DNA of 64,000 nt from Homalodisca vitripennis (GCF_021130785.1 NC_060208.1:53049501-53113500), one strand, 5' to 3'; counted from the stretch's first letter, positions 48,834 to 61,322 are shown. Notes: a model not told the origin generated them from the sequence alone. Numbers and translations: made by a program.

Positions 48834-50489
48834 TTTCGTTGACAGCTAAATATAAGTTATGCATTACTTCATCACGCTAAATGATAAGTGAAGTAGTTAA
48901 CTGATATAATTTTACAGTGTTTTCCAATTCATGAATATTATTCTTATTATATAATAAAGAATAACTCACAAAAATAGAATGACTATTCTACATAACCTAT
49001 TATGTGCAACATACACTGTTTAGTGTTTTCCCCTTCTTTTTGTTTGTTTTGCACTTCAGCAAAATTGAAACAGGCTTTGGAATAACCCATGTAACTTTAA
49101 GGTCCGAGAGAATTTATTGTTGTTGCCCTGTTAGTTACATTAAAAGTACAAATAAAATGTTTAAACTGAATATAATTGAAGAATCTTGAAACATTTAATA
49201 TCACTATTAAATAAATACACATTTTCCAAGATTAATTTTATTCTTGCAAGGTCTTTCAGGAAAAATGATTTCATCACCATGCAACTTCACAAAAAATGTG
49301 TATTCATTTACCAGTGATATTAAATTGAATATAATAAAATTGGTAATATTCATTAGTGGATATTATAAATATCTCCAAAACACTGACCTGATCTGTGATG
49401 TATTGTTATGTACTTAATAGGAAGAGAATATTTGGCGAGAATTAGGATTCCTTCTCGCCAAGAACCCATCAGGCATTCCTGTCCCAAAACATGGACCACG
49501 TTTAAAGTACCTTTTCTAGGATACATACATGTATTCCTATGAAATCAATGTTTTCCTAGTGCTGTGGCCATGCAAACCTCAAAAAAACCGGTGTGCCTAT
49601 TTCAGACAGTTTACATGCCTTCACTTTAAAAGTCTTAAAAAATACAAGCTAAAACTTGTTTTTACATGTTGTTTTGTAATATGTATGAATACTGTTTCTC
49701 TATATGTAACACTTTGGCCAAAATAAACAACTATAACAAAATTTTAAATCCTTCAAAAATAACCGAGCGATGAAAAAATATGTAAATGCATATACATTGA
49801 ATAAATTTCGTTTTAAATAAAAATGTATATATTGTAAAATAAAAATAAATTATTAAAACATTTGAGGAATCTTTAGATCTAATATTATGGTGCATCGTAA
49901 TATTATGTAAAAGTACATATTTATTGATATTGGGCGAAATATAAATACATACAAAGAGGTTATGTGAAGTGTTACACGAACAAATTTTGGTAAAAAAAAT
50001 AAAAACCCTTATTATAATTTCAGTTACTATACTAAAAGTTTTAGGATTTTTAGATATAATCTTATTTTATTATATTTATCTAACATCAAAACCAACTTGT
50101 ATTACGTCAAACTGGTGAATAGCTATGATCGGTTGAAAATTACGTATTTTGTGGGCTCCGCTACACAGTGGAGTATTTTAGACAAAGCCCTGGCCAAAAC
50201 GTTAACATTTTTGTTATTGTTTAATGATTATTTACTTTTATTAACATTCGAACTATTATAGCTAATAAGACTGTCTGTCATGCAAATAGAATCCCCACAT
50301 CCAGATGATTCAGGTTTATTTCTAGCTTCAGCTGTTCCTTCCGACAGCTGTCCAATACGCAATAATGCATGACTAATAAAAACTGGCCCATGAATTAGTA
50401 ATTTATGTACCCTGGGTGTTGTGGTACAATCCATACAAATTCACATACGCTTTGCTGTTCCATAAAATATTTCTTAAACGAGATACACT
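48834..50489. other. Non-coding DNA
   Basis: AT-rich with no supported gene. Small frames at 49004, 49529 and 50228 (minus) have no recognisable features. Confidence 0.4.
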
Positions 50490-51864
50490 TTACTTAAGAC
50501 TAATCTGAATATTGCCTATTCTTACACAAAAACCTACAGGAAACCAAATGCAACACAGAAATGCTGGAACAATGAGTGCAAAAACCTGAAGAGTGATTAT
50601 ATCAAAGAATTAGGACGCGAATTCTGCTCAGGCCTAACATAAGACAAAAGGATCACAGCTGAAAGGAAAAAATGACTATAACAAACTACAATTTTTACGA
50701 AAGCAACAAAATGCTAACATAAAAAAGCAGACAATAAGAAAAAAACAGTCTGGCAATTAGTTAATTAAAAAACGACAGCCACAGCTATTATTAAAAATTC
50801 TTCTTCGACTTCTTGTAAATGTAACCACTATTAATGATCCAGTAGGAATAGCTGACTATTTCAACAGTTTATTCACCTCAACAAAAGAAAAGCACTTCAA
50901 GACAACAACACCAATCCCAATATTATCAACCACCGTACAACATCAATACCAGTGAATAGATTCCAGTTTCGATTATAAACTGAAAAGGATGTACTTAAAG
51001 CAATAGACACTCCGAAACTTAAATCAACGACAGGGATATATCACATATCTGCCAAGCTTACAAACACCTTTAAAAAAGAATTGACTGCTCCACTAACAAA
51101 TATTATAAATAAATCATTACAACAAGGAGTTTTCTCAGCTCACCTTAAAATCGCTCAAGTATATCCAAAGTACAAAATAGGGCCAGCTACGGAAACAAAT
51201 AGTTACCGACCTATTTCTCTTATACCTATTTTCTCAAAAGTTATTGAAAAGATTGTTTTCGAACAGTTTATCTTAAGCTGCATAGCCTTCTTACTCGTCA
51301 ATAGCATGAATTCTTAAAATGCAGATCAACTGCAACTGCTCTAGTACATCTTTGTAGAGCACATCATAAACAAAATAGAAGAGTGCTGTGTTGTTACCGG
51401 TCTGTTTTTAGACTTCAGTAAAGCATTTGACTGCCTCATCACAGATGTGTAATAGAATAATAATTGAAAGTACTAGGTAAGTAGGAGAATCAGCAAAGTG
51501 ATTCCATAGCTATTTGGGTGTTAGAGAACAATTCATAGAACTACGGCACACACCCAATAACATAACAGAAGAAGTACAATAAAAGCCACTCTATGTAAAA
51601 CGAGGAGTATCACAAGGATCAGTGTTGGGACCACTACTATTTCTTCTACTAACTAATGACCTGCCAACTTATCTATAAGGAATCTGTCAAACAATAATTT
51701 ATGCAGATGACACTGTCATTATAACCACAGTTCATTTTTTAATTATAACCACAGTAAAATATAAAGAGCAAACATTAATTAACACAGACAGAGCATTTAC
51801 TGCTACTAAAGAATACTGTGTTTCTAATCACTTGATCCTTAACCAAAAAAAGTCCAAGTAGTCT

Positions 51865-51868
51865 TTAA
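51865..51868. repeat. Left TTAA of the element inserted in the LINE
   Basis: TTAA target duplication, paired with 52979-52982. Confidence 0.75.
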
Positions 51869-52556
51869 CTCTCCGAGCGTCCACCATATTTTGTAAAATG
51901 CATACGCTTTTGCAAAATGAGTGAGGATTTGCAGACAGCCCTTGTAAAATGTATGATAAATCTAAATAGTAACTTAAATGTACAACACCTTTTTTCAAAT
52001 AATTGTTTTTTTCAGACTGTGTAACTGTGAAGTTAGAAAAAACAATTTCTTAGTTTGGAAAATAAAAAAAGTTAAACAAAAAATAAAAAAATTTGCAATA
52101 AAGTATGTATGTATTTAAATATTACACAAATTCAAAATTCAGCCAAAATGTAGGAAATGTTGTACTGAAGACAGGAATGTATAATGTTAGAATGTTCATA
52201 TTAATAATTTAAAAAATAAATATATATTTTTATGACTAATTGCACATTTGAAATATTTTCTTACTAGCGGTAGTTAACACGTTGATATAACAATGTTCTT
52301 ACTTTTTATATTATACTGAATATCGTAGCAACAATTATAATAGCCTAGTTGTAACAAATTTTGCCATTGACACAGAAATATACATTATTTTAAGTTTTCA
52401 TTTGGAAATTCACAATATTTATGTATATAAAGGAAAGTGAAAATAGTAACTATCTTTTCTGAAAAACATTAACAATATTTACATGCAATAATAACATTTC
52501 GAACATATACTGTAAACAGCATAATCCACACGTTCGTATCTGAGCAACAACAAACT

Positions 52557-52563
52557 ATGCATA
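52557..52563. repeat. Left TSD of SINE
   Basis: ATGCATA, repeated at 52721-52727 after the A tail. At 7 bp it is short, but it is exactly placed. Confidence 0.6.
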
Positions 52564-52720
52564 GTCCTCCCCCGTAGACTAATATTTATAGTCTCGGTTC
52601 TCTGACCGAGAGATCACGGGTTCAAATCCCGGGGAGGTCCAATCATGTACTTTGTCAATAAAAACCAGTGCACATCGAAGCCGGCATAGCTGACGTTGAG
52701 GCTAAAAGAGTTAAAAAAAA
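52564..52720 (+). mobile_element. tRNA-derived SINE
   Basis: A ~157-bp insertion. Its head (52564-52640) is tRNA-like: an anticodon-arm hairpin CTCGGT...ACCGAG, a B-box-like GGGTTCAAATCCC (52618-52630) and a 3' acceptor-like GGAGGTCC. The A-box region is degenerate and the acceptor stem pairs poorly, so it is not a functional tRNA. It ends in an A run (52713-52721) and is flanked by ATGCATA duplications. The parent tRNA is uncertain. Confidence 0.65.
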
Positions 52721-52978
52721 ATGCATAAGTTGGAAACAACAGCTGATGAAAATGATGTAGAAATTTTTTTTATAGAATACAAGAAATCAAAAGACCGCTA
52801 AACATAAAGGAAAACTCACGGGCTTTCGAACGGTATAATTATAATGCGGTTTGATCAGTATTAGCGTCAGCAAAATGAGTTTAAAGACATGAATAAATGT
52901 TTATCATCAACATTTTTTATGATGACGTTTAGTAAAATACCGAGTCGTCAAAAATATTGATGATGGTTGCTTGGAGGG

Positions 52979-52982
52979 TTAA
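52979..52982. repeat. Right TTAA of the element inserted in the LINE
   Basis: TTAA target duplication, paired with 51865-51868. Confidence 0.75.
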
Positions 52983-53600
52983 AACCAAAGGCAAGTATGT
53001 AGATATAGGAATAACTGGTAGTGACCTTAAAACTAATACAAGGCACCTTGGTATTGTGATTTACTCCAATATATCTTAGAAGCCACATGTAGACCAGCTG
53101 TGCAGAAAACTCTGCGTGGGAACCTAACTTTTCCATAGATTCAATCAAGTATGTATTCCTGACGTTCAAGAACTGACTACTTCGCCTTTTTGAGTCTCAC
53201 ATAAGATATGGTATAGCATCTTGGGGTAGAACAAGTTCTGAAATTTTAGAAAAATTCCTCATATGAAAAAAGCGAGACTTACCCGGATGTCTTGCAAGTC
53301 TTGAATACAGAGAAAGCGTTTGCTGAACTTAACATTCTAATGGTGGTGGTACTTTATATACAAGAAGTTATCTTACACACAATCTCTACTCGTCTGCAAC
53401 CAAGATATCAACATATATACCACTATAACACGAGAAATGCCTCCAACTTCCAACTTTGTCCTACAACTCATCACTTAAGTCTGTTCAGCAAAAAAACAAC
53501 GTATGCTGGAGCAACGTTGTTCAACCTGCTGCCAGAAGAACTGGAGAATACACCTGCACAACAACTAAAGAAGCGACTGACTAATAAAGTTTTTTACTAA

Positions 53601-54429
53601 ATGGATGAGTACACGTAAAACACATAATGTTTAATAATTAACAATTATTGTAACCACATGACACATTACTAATCTCCAAGATTATGTAAATGAAGAACTT
53701 ACATATTGTCTACCCCATGTCCACTGGAAATTGTTTATAAATTAACATTGAACCTTATTAATAGTCTCAAATCAATAAATGTAACTCGTGACCTATTTTC
53801 AGGGTTTGCGAAAAACACCTTAATATATTGCCGTTTTTTGTATTACACAAGCTTTTTTATATATCAACGTTTTTGTTTGTTTCAAGAACTACATCCTTTT
53901 CTTCTTCACTTCTTGCTTACCATTTTGTAATTGGTAGTTTATATGGTAGATGAAGGAGAAACTTAAATAATCTAATTCTAGTATGCAGAATTGATAGGCC
54001 ACATTCTAAAGAATCCGTGTTCTCCGGAAATCTTTGCTCAAAACTATTGAATATTCTGACCATGTATTAATAATTAAACACCTTGTAGTTTAGCTCACGT
54101 ATGTTAGTGCATTACACACTTTTCCGTCACATGTAGTGGGAACCAATGTGTACTTGACTTTGACTAAATAATGGTATGTTTGTATTTCAGTACGTTTAAG
54201 TTCCTTGATCTTAAAAAACAATGTATTTTCATTTGTAACGTCCACGCTTTTTTTTGATTAATCTTATTCTAATAGGTCACCAGAATCTTGTAGATGAAGG
54301 GATTGGATTTTGCCAAATGACTTTTCAATTTCGCAAAACAGCTGTAAAGGCATTAGTGAGCTATTAAATGTGTCAGAATCATTATCATCAGAACGTGTAA
54401 ACGTTTTAAACTAAATTCTTGGATACCAT
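53601..54429. other. Non-coding DNA
   Basis: No supported gene. The first part may be the 3' UTR of the LINE. Confidence 0.4.
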
Positions 54430-55180
54430 CACAGCCCAATTAACACATAAGTTCCATATTAATTTGTTCTTCGGATGGCAGACACTCAAAAACATCATGT
54501 AAATACTTAGTAAACCTAGATGACGTGTAATCTAATAAATCTGGAAGGACAACTTCAGCCATTTTCTCTGTTATAGATATAGAGTCTTCGATCGAGTTGC
54601 ATTCTTTTTTGGCTTCTTTACTCAACGTGTAACATGGATAAATAATTTTTATTTACAGAGTGTTATTTCATACTTTTTCTATTTAAATCACCATTAACAA
54701 ATATGGATAATGCTTCAGGTGGACGATGCTGCTGTATTTTTATGCTGCTGTTGATATCTGTATGCTGGACATTTTCAACTTTGAAGAAAAGAGCATAATC
54801 TCCTTTGCACTAGTTGGAGTTTCTGTGATTCTTAAATAATATTAGCACCTTCCAGGATTGCCTGCTGCTCTTTGGGTCATTGAAGCAGTATAGGTTAATT
54901 CGTCAGAAGATGCTAGTTTCCTTATACGCTTTGACCTTTCACTTGATCCTGATAACGTGTTCTATGGACGATCACTAAGAGGTGGAATGCAGTTAACAAT
55001 ATTTACAGTTCTCTCAAGGTATTTGTTATTTTGATTAATAAAACTATCATTCATATTGTGATAATGAGGAATATCGGCTACTCTTTTTATGAAGTGCAAT
55101 TTGCTATCCAAATGATTCTCAGAGAATTCCCTTATAATATCATAATAAAGTCAATTTGGAAATTGCTTCTCCATTTTTCT
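54430..55180 (-). pseudogene. Decayed uncharacterised gene, probably transposon-associated
   Basis: On the minus strand, in order from the right: FSENHLDSKLHFIKRVADI (about 55115), DELTYTASMTQRAAGNPG (about 54905), TPTSAKEIMLF (about 54815), a degraded middle, then YPCYTLSKEAKKEC and ISITEKMAEVVLPDLLDYTS (about 54640-54530). This order of motifs recalls a repeated uncharacterised protein family that I have seen in many copies in hemipteran genomes. Stops and frame changes separate the blocks. Function unknown. The TTAA-CCC end at 55752 is oriented as the upstream end of this gene. Confidence 0.5.
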
Positions 55181-55721
55181 GCTTAGAACAAATAAAATCT
55201 TAAATAGGTAATAAATAATAGTCATTTTTGCGTAGGATGAAAAATTGTCATGTCAAAATATTATTCATATGCTTTCTCTTTCTAAAAAACTGACCTTTAA
55301 TCAACCCCAAAATTAGTAAACGATACTAATTACGATAACTCGACAGTTTAACCAGATATTTAACAGGGATAAAAAGCGTTTGAGACCAGGAGACAGGGTA
55401 CAAGCTAACAATTACAGTAGTAAACAAAATAATAGGAACTTTGGATAAACGAGTCAAGGGTGGACAAACAATTTAGATTACTTTGTTAGAACTGACAATG
55501 GTCAAATATAAAAAAGACACGTAGACTAACTGATCAAAACTAAGGTACAATACTTCAGTAAGAGAGTATACTTACAGTATATATTTCAATTGATATCCCA
55601 GTTTTCTCCCGGAAAATGCAACAAAATCATTTCGTTATGTTTATTTTTTATAAAGTTATACATTATTCAGTGTAACACTACATAAACACCAAAATAGTAG
55701 TTGGCACTGGCAGCGCCACTC

Positions 55722-55752
55722 CGTCAAAGACGCTTGGCATTCAAAGGGTTAA
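55722..55752. mobile_element. Single TTAA-type transposon end
   Basis: Read leftward from TTAA (55749-55752) the sequence is TTAACCCTTTGAATGCC, the piggyBac-like TTAA+CCC pattern, with a palindrome CGTCAAAGACG at 55722-55732. I could not find the matching other end, so the extent is unknown; the decayed minus-strand gene at 54430-55180 may belong to it. Confidence 0.5.
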
Positions 55753-56607
55753 TTGAAATAGCACATTCCTAATAGAATATATATACTACTACTACTACTA
55801 CTACAGGAAACATTATAATTTAAAATAAACTATTTGTCAAGGTGCATTTTAAATAAATTAATATTAAATTATCGACTTATAGTATAGTTAATCTAACAAA
55901 TAACTACCATATTGGAATGGCACTTTAATGTGTATGAAAAATTAAGAAAATATACCACCGAATGGCGTTACCTTTTCATTTTAGAGAGCGGTGGCCGGCT
56001 GGAGCGGCTTGGCTCACACCCCACTCTCCTCCAACGCCAGCTTGAGTCTCGTTTCGTCTCCTCTCGTTTCCAGTCTCCGCCATCTTTGAATTTGCGTTAC
56101 AAGTATTGTCAATTCCATTTCGTTGCATTTATTCGAAGAAAACTTTATTTTGTGTGGGTATGGGCGAAGAGAATAATAAAAACGGTATGTAAAGTACATT
56201 TATGTTATAATAAGTTTTTACATTATGGAGTAGTTTTTAAAATAATGTAACAAGCTATTCAGTAGTCTATGGTTTTTGAAGTTGCATAAGGCCACTACAT
56301 AGTTATAGGTGTTGCTCTTTTATAAATTAACACCCTTTAATGTCACTGAAGAATCGTTGGTCTATACCCAGCTAAAATCATTTGGTTTACCATATAAAAC
56401 CAAGCCATTTTTTTACAAATTTGAAGTGGTTTAGAGAAAAACAATAACTTAAATAATTTAGGCTATACACACCCAATCTCAAATCATAATTCATACTACA
56501 TTGTCCTATCATAAAAAAAGCTTTTTCAACAAAAATTTCAGATTTTTACTTGATCCCCAACAGAGATATTAATGTTAAAATAATCTTAAACCCCGAAATT
56601 TCTATTT
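55753..56607. other. Non-coding DNA with a short (TAC)n run
   Basis: A (TAC)n microsatellite of six units lies at about 55786-55803. A GC-richer patch at 55985-56100 shows overlapping open frames on both strands without recognisable features. Confidence 0.45.
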
Positions 56608-56960
56608 TTAAACCCTTTTAGCCCCGGCGTCCGCTATATCGGACAGAGGTGGTCTAGCTAAAATGCCCAACGTCCGATATACTGGACGTCTCGAGAATTT
56701 AATGTAGCTGGCTAATAATATGTCCAAATGCCATCAGTTTCGGTATAGTAGTCGGTGAAGAAACGGGCTACATGCAAAAACAATAAACCTTCCAATTGGC
56801 ATCGTATTTCGTCGTCATTGAGCGTAGTTTATTTGTCGATGTCAGTTGTCAGACGACTTCAGTTGCATTGTTGTTGTATGCTGACTTATAACCTCAATTA
56901 GTTTGCGTAATTGAAAGCGGTTGTTTTTCGTGTGATTTATTGTATTATTAGTAAAAAAAC

Positions 56961-57017
56961 ATGAGTAAACGTCGTAGAGAAAAGTTACCAGTGAGTGAAA
57001 ACACTTTGATAAACACT
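56961..57017 (+). pseudogene. Possible transposase N-terminus of the TTAA element
   Basis: An ATG at 56961 opens a basic stretch MSKRRREKLPVSENTL, then the frame runs into the nested insertion at 57018. Position and basic start would suit the first codons of the deleted element's transposase, but the piece is too short to identify. Confidence 0.25.
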
Positions 57018-57417
57018 GGTACTTTGGGATTATACCGACCACACCCATACATGAATCGTTATTTGACATTTTGCTTCTACTGATTACTAGATTAGCGTAG
57101 AACAATATTTCGTCAATATAAAACAGGAATTGTCTTATCGCAAACCCCTCCCCATCCTCAGACAGAGGTCAAAGTCGAGCGGTCTAGTAGATAAGTGATT
57201 GCAGAGTCCCGCCGCGCGGCCTGCCGTAATCGGGATTCTCGAGAAAGTTAAGATAACAGCGACAAAAATACTGATCACAATACCTGGAAATGCTTGTTGA
57301 TTAATGGAATGTTAGTTCTGTTACTCAACTACATCGTTTTATAACGTTCTAAGTTCATTGAAAAAGGTTTAAGCGTTGGGGGCATATAACGGAATCTGAC
57401 CCCATTCCCAAAGTACC
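57018..57417 (+). mobile_element. 8-bp-TSD DNA transposon, copy 2 (divergent right end)
   Basis: The left ~180 bp match copy 1, including GGTACTTTGGGATTATACCG. An internal deletion removes the ORF, and sequence near GGAAATGCTTG (about 57290) is shared again. The right end differs: read inward it is GGTACTTTGGGAATGGGGTC, sharing only the outermost 12 bases with the left. No 8-bp target duplication is seen (TAAACACT left, ATAAAATG right). Confidence 0.75.
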
Positions 57418-58783
57418 ATAAAATGTATATATTGTAAATATTATTTCTTTTACTTTTTTGAAAAATTAAACAAGTTTTAGTCTTACAAACCATTACAATT
57501 AGTTTGTGTTATTTTACAATTGTTATTATTTCAAAAGTGCAAAAACAAGTAAACATATCTGTATACTTCTACTGACGTGTATGTGGAAATATATGAAGAA
57601 GTGCTTATGCAGCAATACAATTAATTGGATATATCTCCTGCATTTATCAAGGAAAGTTCTTAAAATTTTGTGTGTGTAGTAAGAAATATGTGTACAACCA
57701 AATTGCTTCATTTTTCAGGGGCAACAATTTTTTTTTCTACCGTTTATGTATGTCCAAACTATAAAAAATTTAAAAAATTTTATGTATAAATACGCTAAAA
57801 AAAACTAATCATTCTGTAAAAGTACTTTTTAACTATTACATCTAATAGTACACTTATTTGTGAACAATTTAAAACAAAAACCTAAAAATTATCTTCAAAA
57901 ATAAGAAAACTAGATGAATTTTCCCTCAATTCTGCACTACGGTCCCTTATCGCCATGGGCTTTCTGGCAAGTCCATGGAAAAATGGCTGGGGTTAAAAGG
58001 GTTAATACATTGAACCCTGAGCCTATAACATCGAATTTGCTCAGTATTTTTTTTGAATTTTGAAGACATTGTTTTAACCTAACATATTATATATCAAATT
58101 AAAGAGGAGAACACACAGTTTTAAAAAATGTGCATTTTTATGATAAAATAATTAGCCTATTTCAATAAAATTATTTAAAGTAAACAATATAATGGAAAAA
58201 AATAAAATTTGAAAAATTGTAACTTTGTATAGGCTAAACGTTTTATTTTTCAACCACCTAATGTTCTATAAAAGTTTTTTTTAACCACCTAATGTTCTAT
58301 AAATGTGTTTTTGATATAAAATTAACATAAAAGAAAGTATTCATGTTAGTAGGTACTAATCATAATCATACTCAGCATCATTCACGTCTTGATCATTAGG
58401 CCTAACCTCAAAATCTGGATCACAGCCATTCTTTTATAACAGACACCTCAGTGTTAAAAAATGAAATAAATTTAAAGTTAGTTTTTAAGACATATTTATG
58501 TTGTAAAATACTTTAAATTTACCAAATCCAAAGAAAATAGTTTAATAGAAGATGTACATTTATTTTTATTCTAGGTTAAAGTTGCCTGTTGATGAGACAG
58601 TCTACTAATAACAATAATCTAGTTTTTTAAAAACGACTGATTTTACCTAGTGTATAAGTGTTTCTCAGATTTGAGGTTAGAGAGAGGAAGCTTGGACATT
58701 TTACATAAACTTGAGCTGAATTTAAAATAAACTTGGTAAGTAAACAAGTCCTTACTTCCAAATAATTCTGACGTAAGTCACAG

Positions 58784-58979
58784 TGTCACATACGTAACAA
58801 GAAACATGAAAAAGTTTAAACTGCATCTCATCTAGAATGTTGACATGGATAACATTTTGTAAAAGTAAGGTTAAGTTAATGATTGTTAATATGATATTTT
58901 TTATTTTATTTTAAATATTATTCTTTGGCAAGTAAACTGTGTTACGTATGTGACACATCAAAATGTTACGTATGTGACA
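58784..58979. repeat. Left cluster of 16-bp subterminal repeats
   Basis: TGTCACATACGTAACA at 58784-58799 on the plus strand, and its exact complement TGTTACGTATGTGACA at 58940-58955 and 58964-58979. The last two start 24 bp apart. Confidence 0.85.
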
Positions 58980-59072
58980 CATTAAGTTATGATACAAAAA
59001 CTGTCAATTTGAAGAAGAATTAACTTAGGGAAGTTAGTTAACCTAGCCTATCTACCAAGTTAATCTATTTAT

Positions 59073-60079
59073 TTGTTTATTTTAAAGCCTCCCAGACTGA
59101 TTTATGTACAAAAAATAAAAGGTTGGCATAATGATAAAGTTTATAGTTTTGCTTGTGTTAGTGATGATTTGAAGCATTGTAAGAACTCTGTTTGGACATT
59201 TATAAAAGTTCTTGTAAAAGAAATTAATCAAATAGCTCCAGAAGTAAACATTTACATATATTTTCTGATAACTGTGCCGGCCAATTTTAAAAGCCGGTAC
59301 ACTATGTCAAATATTTGTTTTGCAGAGGAAGACTTAGGTATTGCAGTGAACTGGGATTTTTTGCTTCCAGCCATGGGAAGGGGTTGTAGATGGTATCGGA
59401 GGGATGGTAAAGAGGATTGTATGGAGAGCAGTAAAGGGTCGGAAAGCTTTTGTTAATACCCCAGAAGATTTCTACAGAGTGGCATTGGAAAAATGCAAAG
59501 AAATTCGGCTATTGTTTGTTTCAAAGGAAGAAATAGATCATAATAGAAAACATCTTGAGGAGAGATGGGGTAAAATTCATCAAATAACTGGTATTCAAGC
59601 AATGCACCACTTTCAAGCATTGATCACGAGATACTGATTAGCAGGACATCAAAATCACTCATACTTAAAGTTGACATTAAGAATGAAGAATATGACGCTA
59701 GAAAACTGTCAACCCGACGATGGCTACACTATGAAGATGGTTACAGTGATGAATCTGATGATGATAATTATGAGAGTACTGGAAAAGATGATGCACAGAA
59801 GGAGAAAAGATGAAGAGCCCATTATCAAACACTGATAGAAATGTCCAACACCCAAATCCTGGTGACTTTGTATTAGTGAAATTATTAAGTAATAAAATGA
59901 AAGAATTTCGCTACGTAGCAGTTGGCCAGAGCAAAGTAAATGAAGATATTGTAGTCACTTTCTTGAGAAAGTATGTGGAGGATACTACACTGTTTAAAAT
60001 TGATGAAAATGATGAAAGGCTCGTGGCTACTAAAGACATTATTCGGGTGTTGGAACAACCTAAAATTAAAAACCGTTAA
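59073..60079 (+). pseudogene. Frameshifted transposase-like protein of an uncharacterised family
   Basis: Three frames carry successive parts. Part A (59073-59375): GWHNDKVYSFACVSDDLKHC, KNSVWTF, FKSRYTMSNICFAEEDLG, NWDF. Part B, after a one-base shift near 59385: GVVDGIGGMVKRIVWRAVKG, EIRLLFVSKEEID, GIQAMHHF (to about 59610), then an acidic linker YSDESDDDNYES in a third frame. Part C (59810-60079): GDFVLVKLLSN and VVTFLRKYVED, to a stop. I recognise this order of blocks from a widespread uncharacterised animal protein family whose copies are dispersed and usually broken. GxGxVDGxGGxxKR and the acidic residues could be part of a DDE/RNase-H-like site, which is inference. The N-terminus is missing. 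At least two frameshifts make it a pseudogene. Confidence 0.65.
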
Positions 60080-60389
60080 GTTTGTGTACTTTATCAGTTT
60101 TCCAAAAACTGTACATGTTAAAGAAGTGTGACTGTGTTCTGTTAGTTTTACTTAGAACAAAAGTGCACCCAACTTATTTAAAAATTGATATTGTAGAAAT
60201 AGTTATAAGGAACCCTTAATATACAGTATGTGTGAATTTAGTACCTAAGTTTTATTGTAACGTTTTTCTATGTGAATTGATAACAGTTACCTATTTTGTT
60301 GGTTCAGTTCAGTTGTAAGGATATCTCTATTTAGATAGAATAAGTTGTTATTTTTATCATAAATAGTGTTCTTGTACTCTAGTTATACT

Positions 60390-60786
60390 TGTCACATACG
60401 TAACAAACAACCTGTCACATACGTAACAACAAATCACAATTTTTAACAAGTATTCCAAACATGTTGGTTACATTGATTAATTAAGAGTTGTACGTAAATA
60501 TTAATTAGGAATGCAATTAATTTTATTTTAAATTTTATTGAAGGAAAAATTAACAGAATTTTACCATTATGTACCTAACATTCTAAGGATGAGTGCCTTT
60601 CATGTCACAAACGCAACAGCCATAAAAACATGTATTGCTTGGAAAATAATAAAAATTCTTTGTGCCCAATTTGTATACTTTTGAATTAAATCACCTTCTA
60701 TACACTGAACTGTGATAAATGTATTTATATAATTTTACTTTATTTATATTTCACCATAAATGTGTCTAAGTGTCACATACGTAACA
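60390..60786. repeat. Right cluster of 16-bp subterminal repeats
   Basis: TGTCACATACGTAACA at 60390-60405, 60413-60428 and 60771-60786, plus a degenerate copy at 60603-60618 (TGTCACAAACGCAACA). All are in plus orientation; the first two start 23 bp apart. Confidence 0.85.
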
Positions 60787-61322
60787 AAAGAATGGCTGAT
60801 CAGGATCATTGTCGTTGAAAAACTCACCCTACGATCCAGAGTCATAAATTTGACCCAAGATTCTTTCAAACTGAATCGCAGATGATCTTTTATTTTCATT
60901 AAAAACACGATTATCCTCCTCCAAATCATGCTCAGAATCTGACATCATATCACGTATAAACGTATATCACGCAGCGTTATTTTGTCTAAATGATTACTCA
61001 TTTTACACAATGATCAAGAAAAATAAAACTTATATCACTAAGAAACCAAATAAAATATATTAAACCATCACTAAACCAACATTTATCACTTTATTGAGTA
61101 ACAGTGGAACTTTGTTTATAAATAACTATGCTCGCATCACTGCGTCGTCAGTCGGTTACGTAACTAAGCAGTTGTGCATAGTTGAAAATACTATTTTTAC
61201 AGTTGCAAAACTGTTACTTGTCGTATAAAGACGTATAAATATAAACAATATAACATAGGAAATAGTCTGAAACAACTAGCTAAACCCGATTTTTTACCGA
61301 AAACCTAAACGTATTGAATTAA

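Larger units (their letters stand above)
51869..52978. mobile_element. Non-autonomous piggyBac-like element inside a LINE
   Basis: A 1.11-kb insertion flanked by TTAA. Inverted ends are CTCTCCGAGCGTCCACCAT and CCCTCCAAGCAACCATCAT, matching at 11 of the first 13 positions or close to it. The decisive evidence is positional: deleting it together with one TTAA restores the reading frame of the host LINE. Palindromes lie just inside both ends (ATTTTGTAAAAT at 51888-51899; TGACG...CGTCA at the right). It encodes no protein and carries its own SINE insertion. Confidence 0.8.
50490..53600 (+). mobile_element. 5'-truncated LINE, split by a TTAA element
   Basis: This Jockey/CR1-type LINE lacks an endonuclease region. 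Visible blocks are WNNECKNLKSDYIKELGREF (about 50561), LTNIINKSLQQGVFSAHLK (about 51094), SYRPISLIPIFSKVIEK (about 51203), GVSQGSVLGPLLFLLLTNDLP (near 51605, truncated here), YADD at 51700-51711, HLGIVIYSNIS then KPHVDQLCRKL (about 53049) and a C-terminal LQPRYQHIYHYNTRNASNFQ (about 53395) to a stop near 53600. An insertion at a TTAA (51865-52982) interrupts it; removing it and one TTAA joins the frame as VF-KTKGK. Stops and indels show the LINE itself is inactive. No poly(A) tail is clear. Confidence 0.8.
56612..58001. mobile_element. TTAA-type element with nested insertion
   Basis: Inverted ends are CCCTTTTAGCCCCGGC (left, after TTAA plus one extra A at 56608-56612) and CCCTTTTAACCCCAGCC (right, next to TTAA 58002-58005). 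This is the piggyBac-like pattern. Just inside the left end are two imperfect palindromes, GTCCGCTATATCGGAC (56629-56644) and GTCCGATATACTGGAC (56672-56687); just inside the right end, CCATGG...CCATGG (57953-57978). A GGTACTTTGGGA-family element is nested at 57018-57417. Length without it is about 0.99 kb. Confidence 0.7.

Noticed and set aside
52564..52640. Functional tRNA gene
   Set aside because: A-box and acceptor stem are degenerate, and an A tail and target duplication mark it as a SINE.
55912..56250. 112-codon plus-strand frame
   Set aside because: An overlapping minus-strand frame is equally long and neither shows a recognisable domain.
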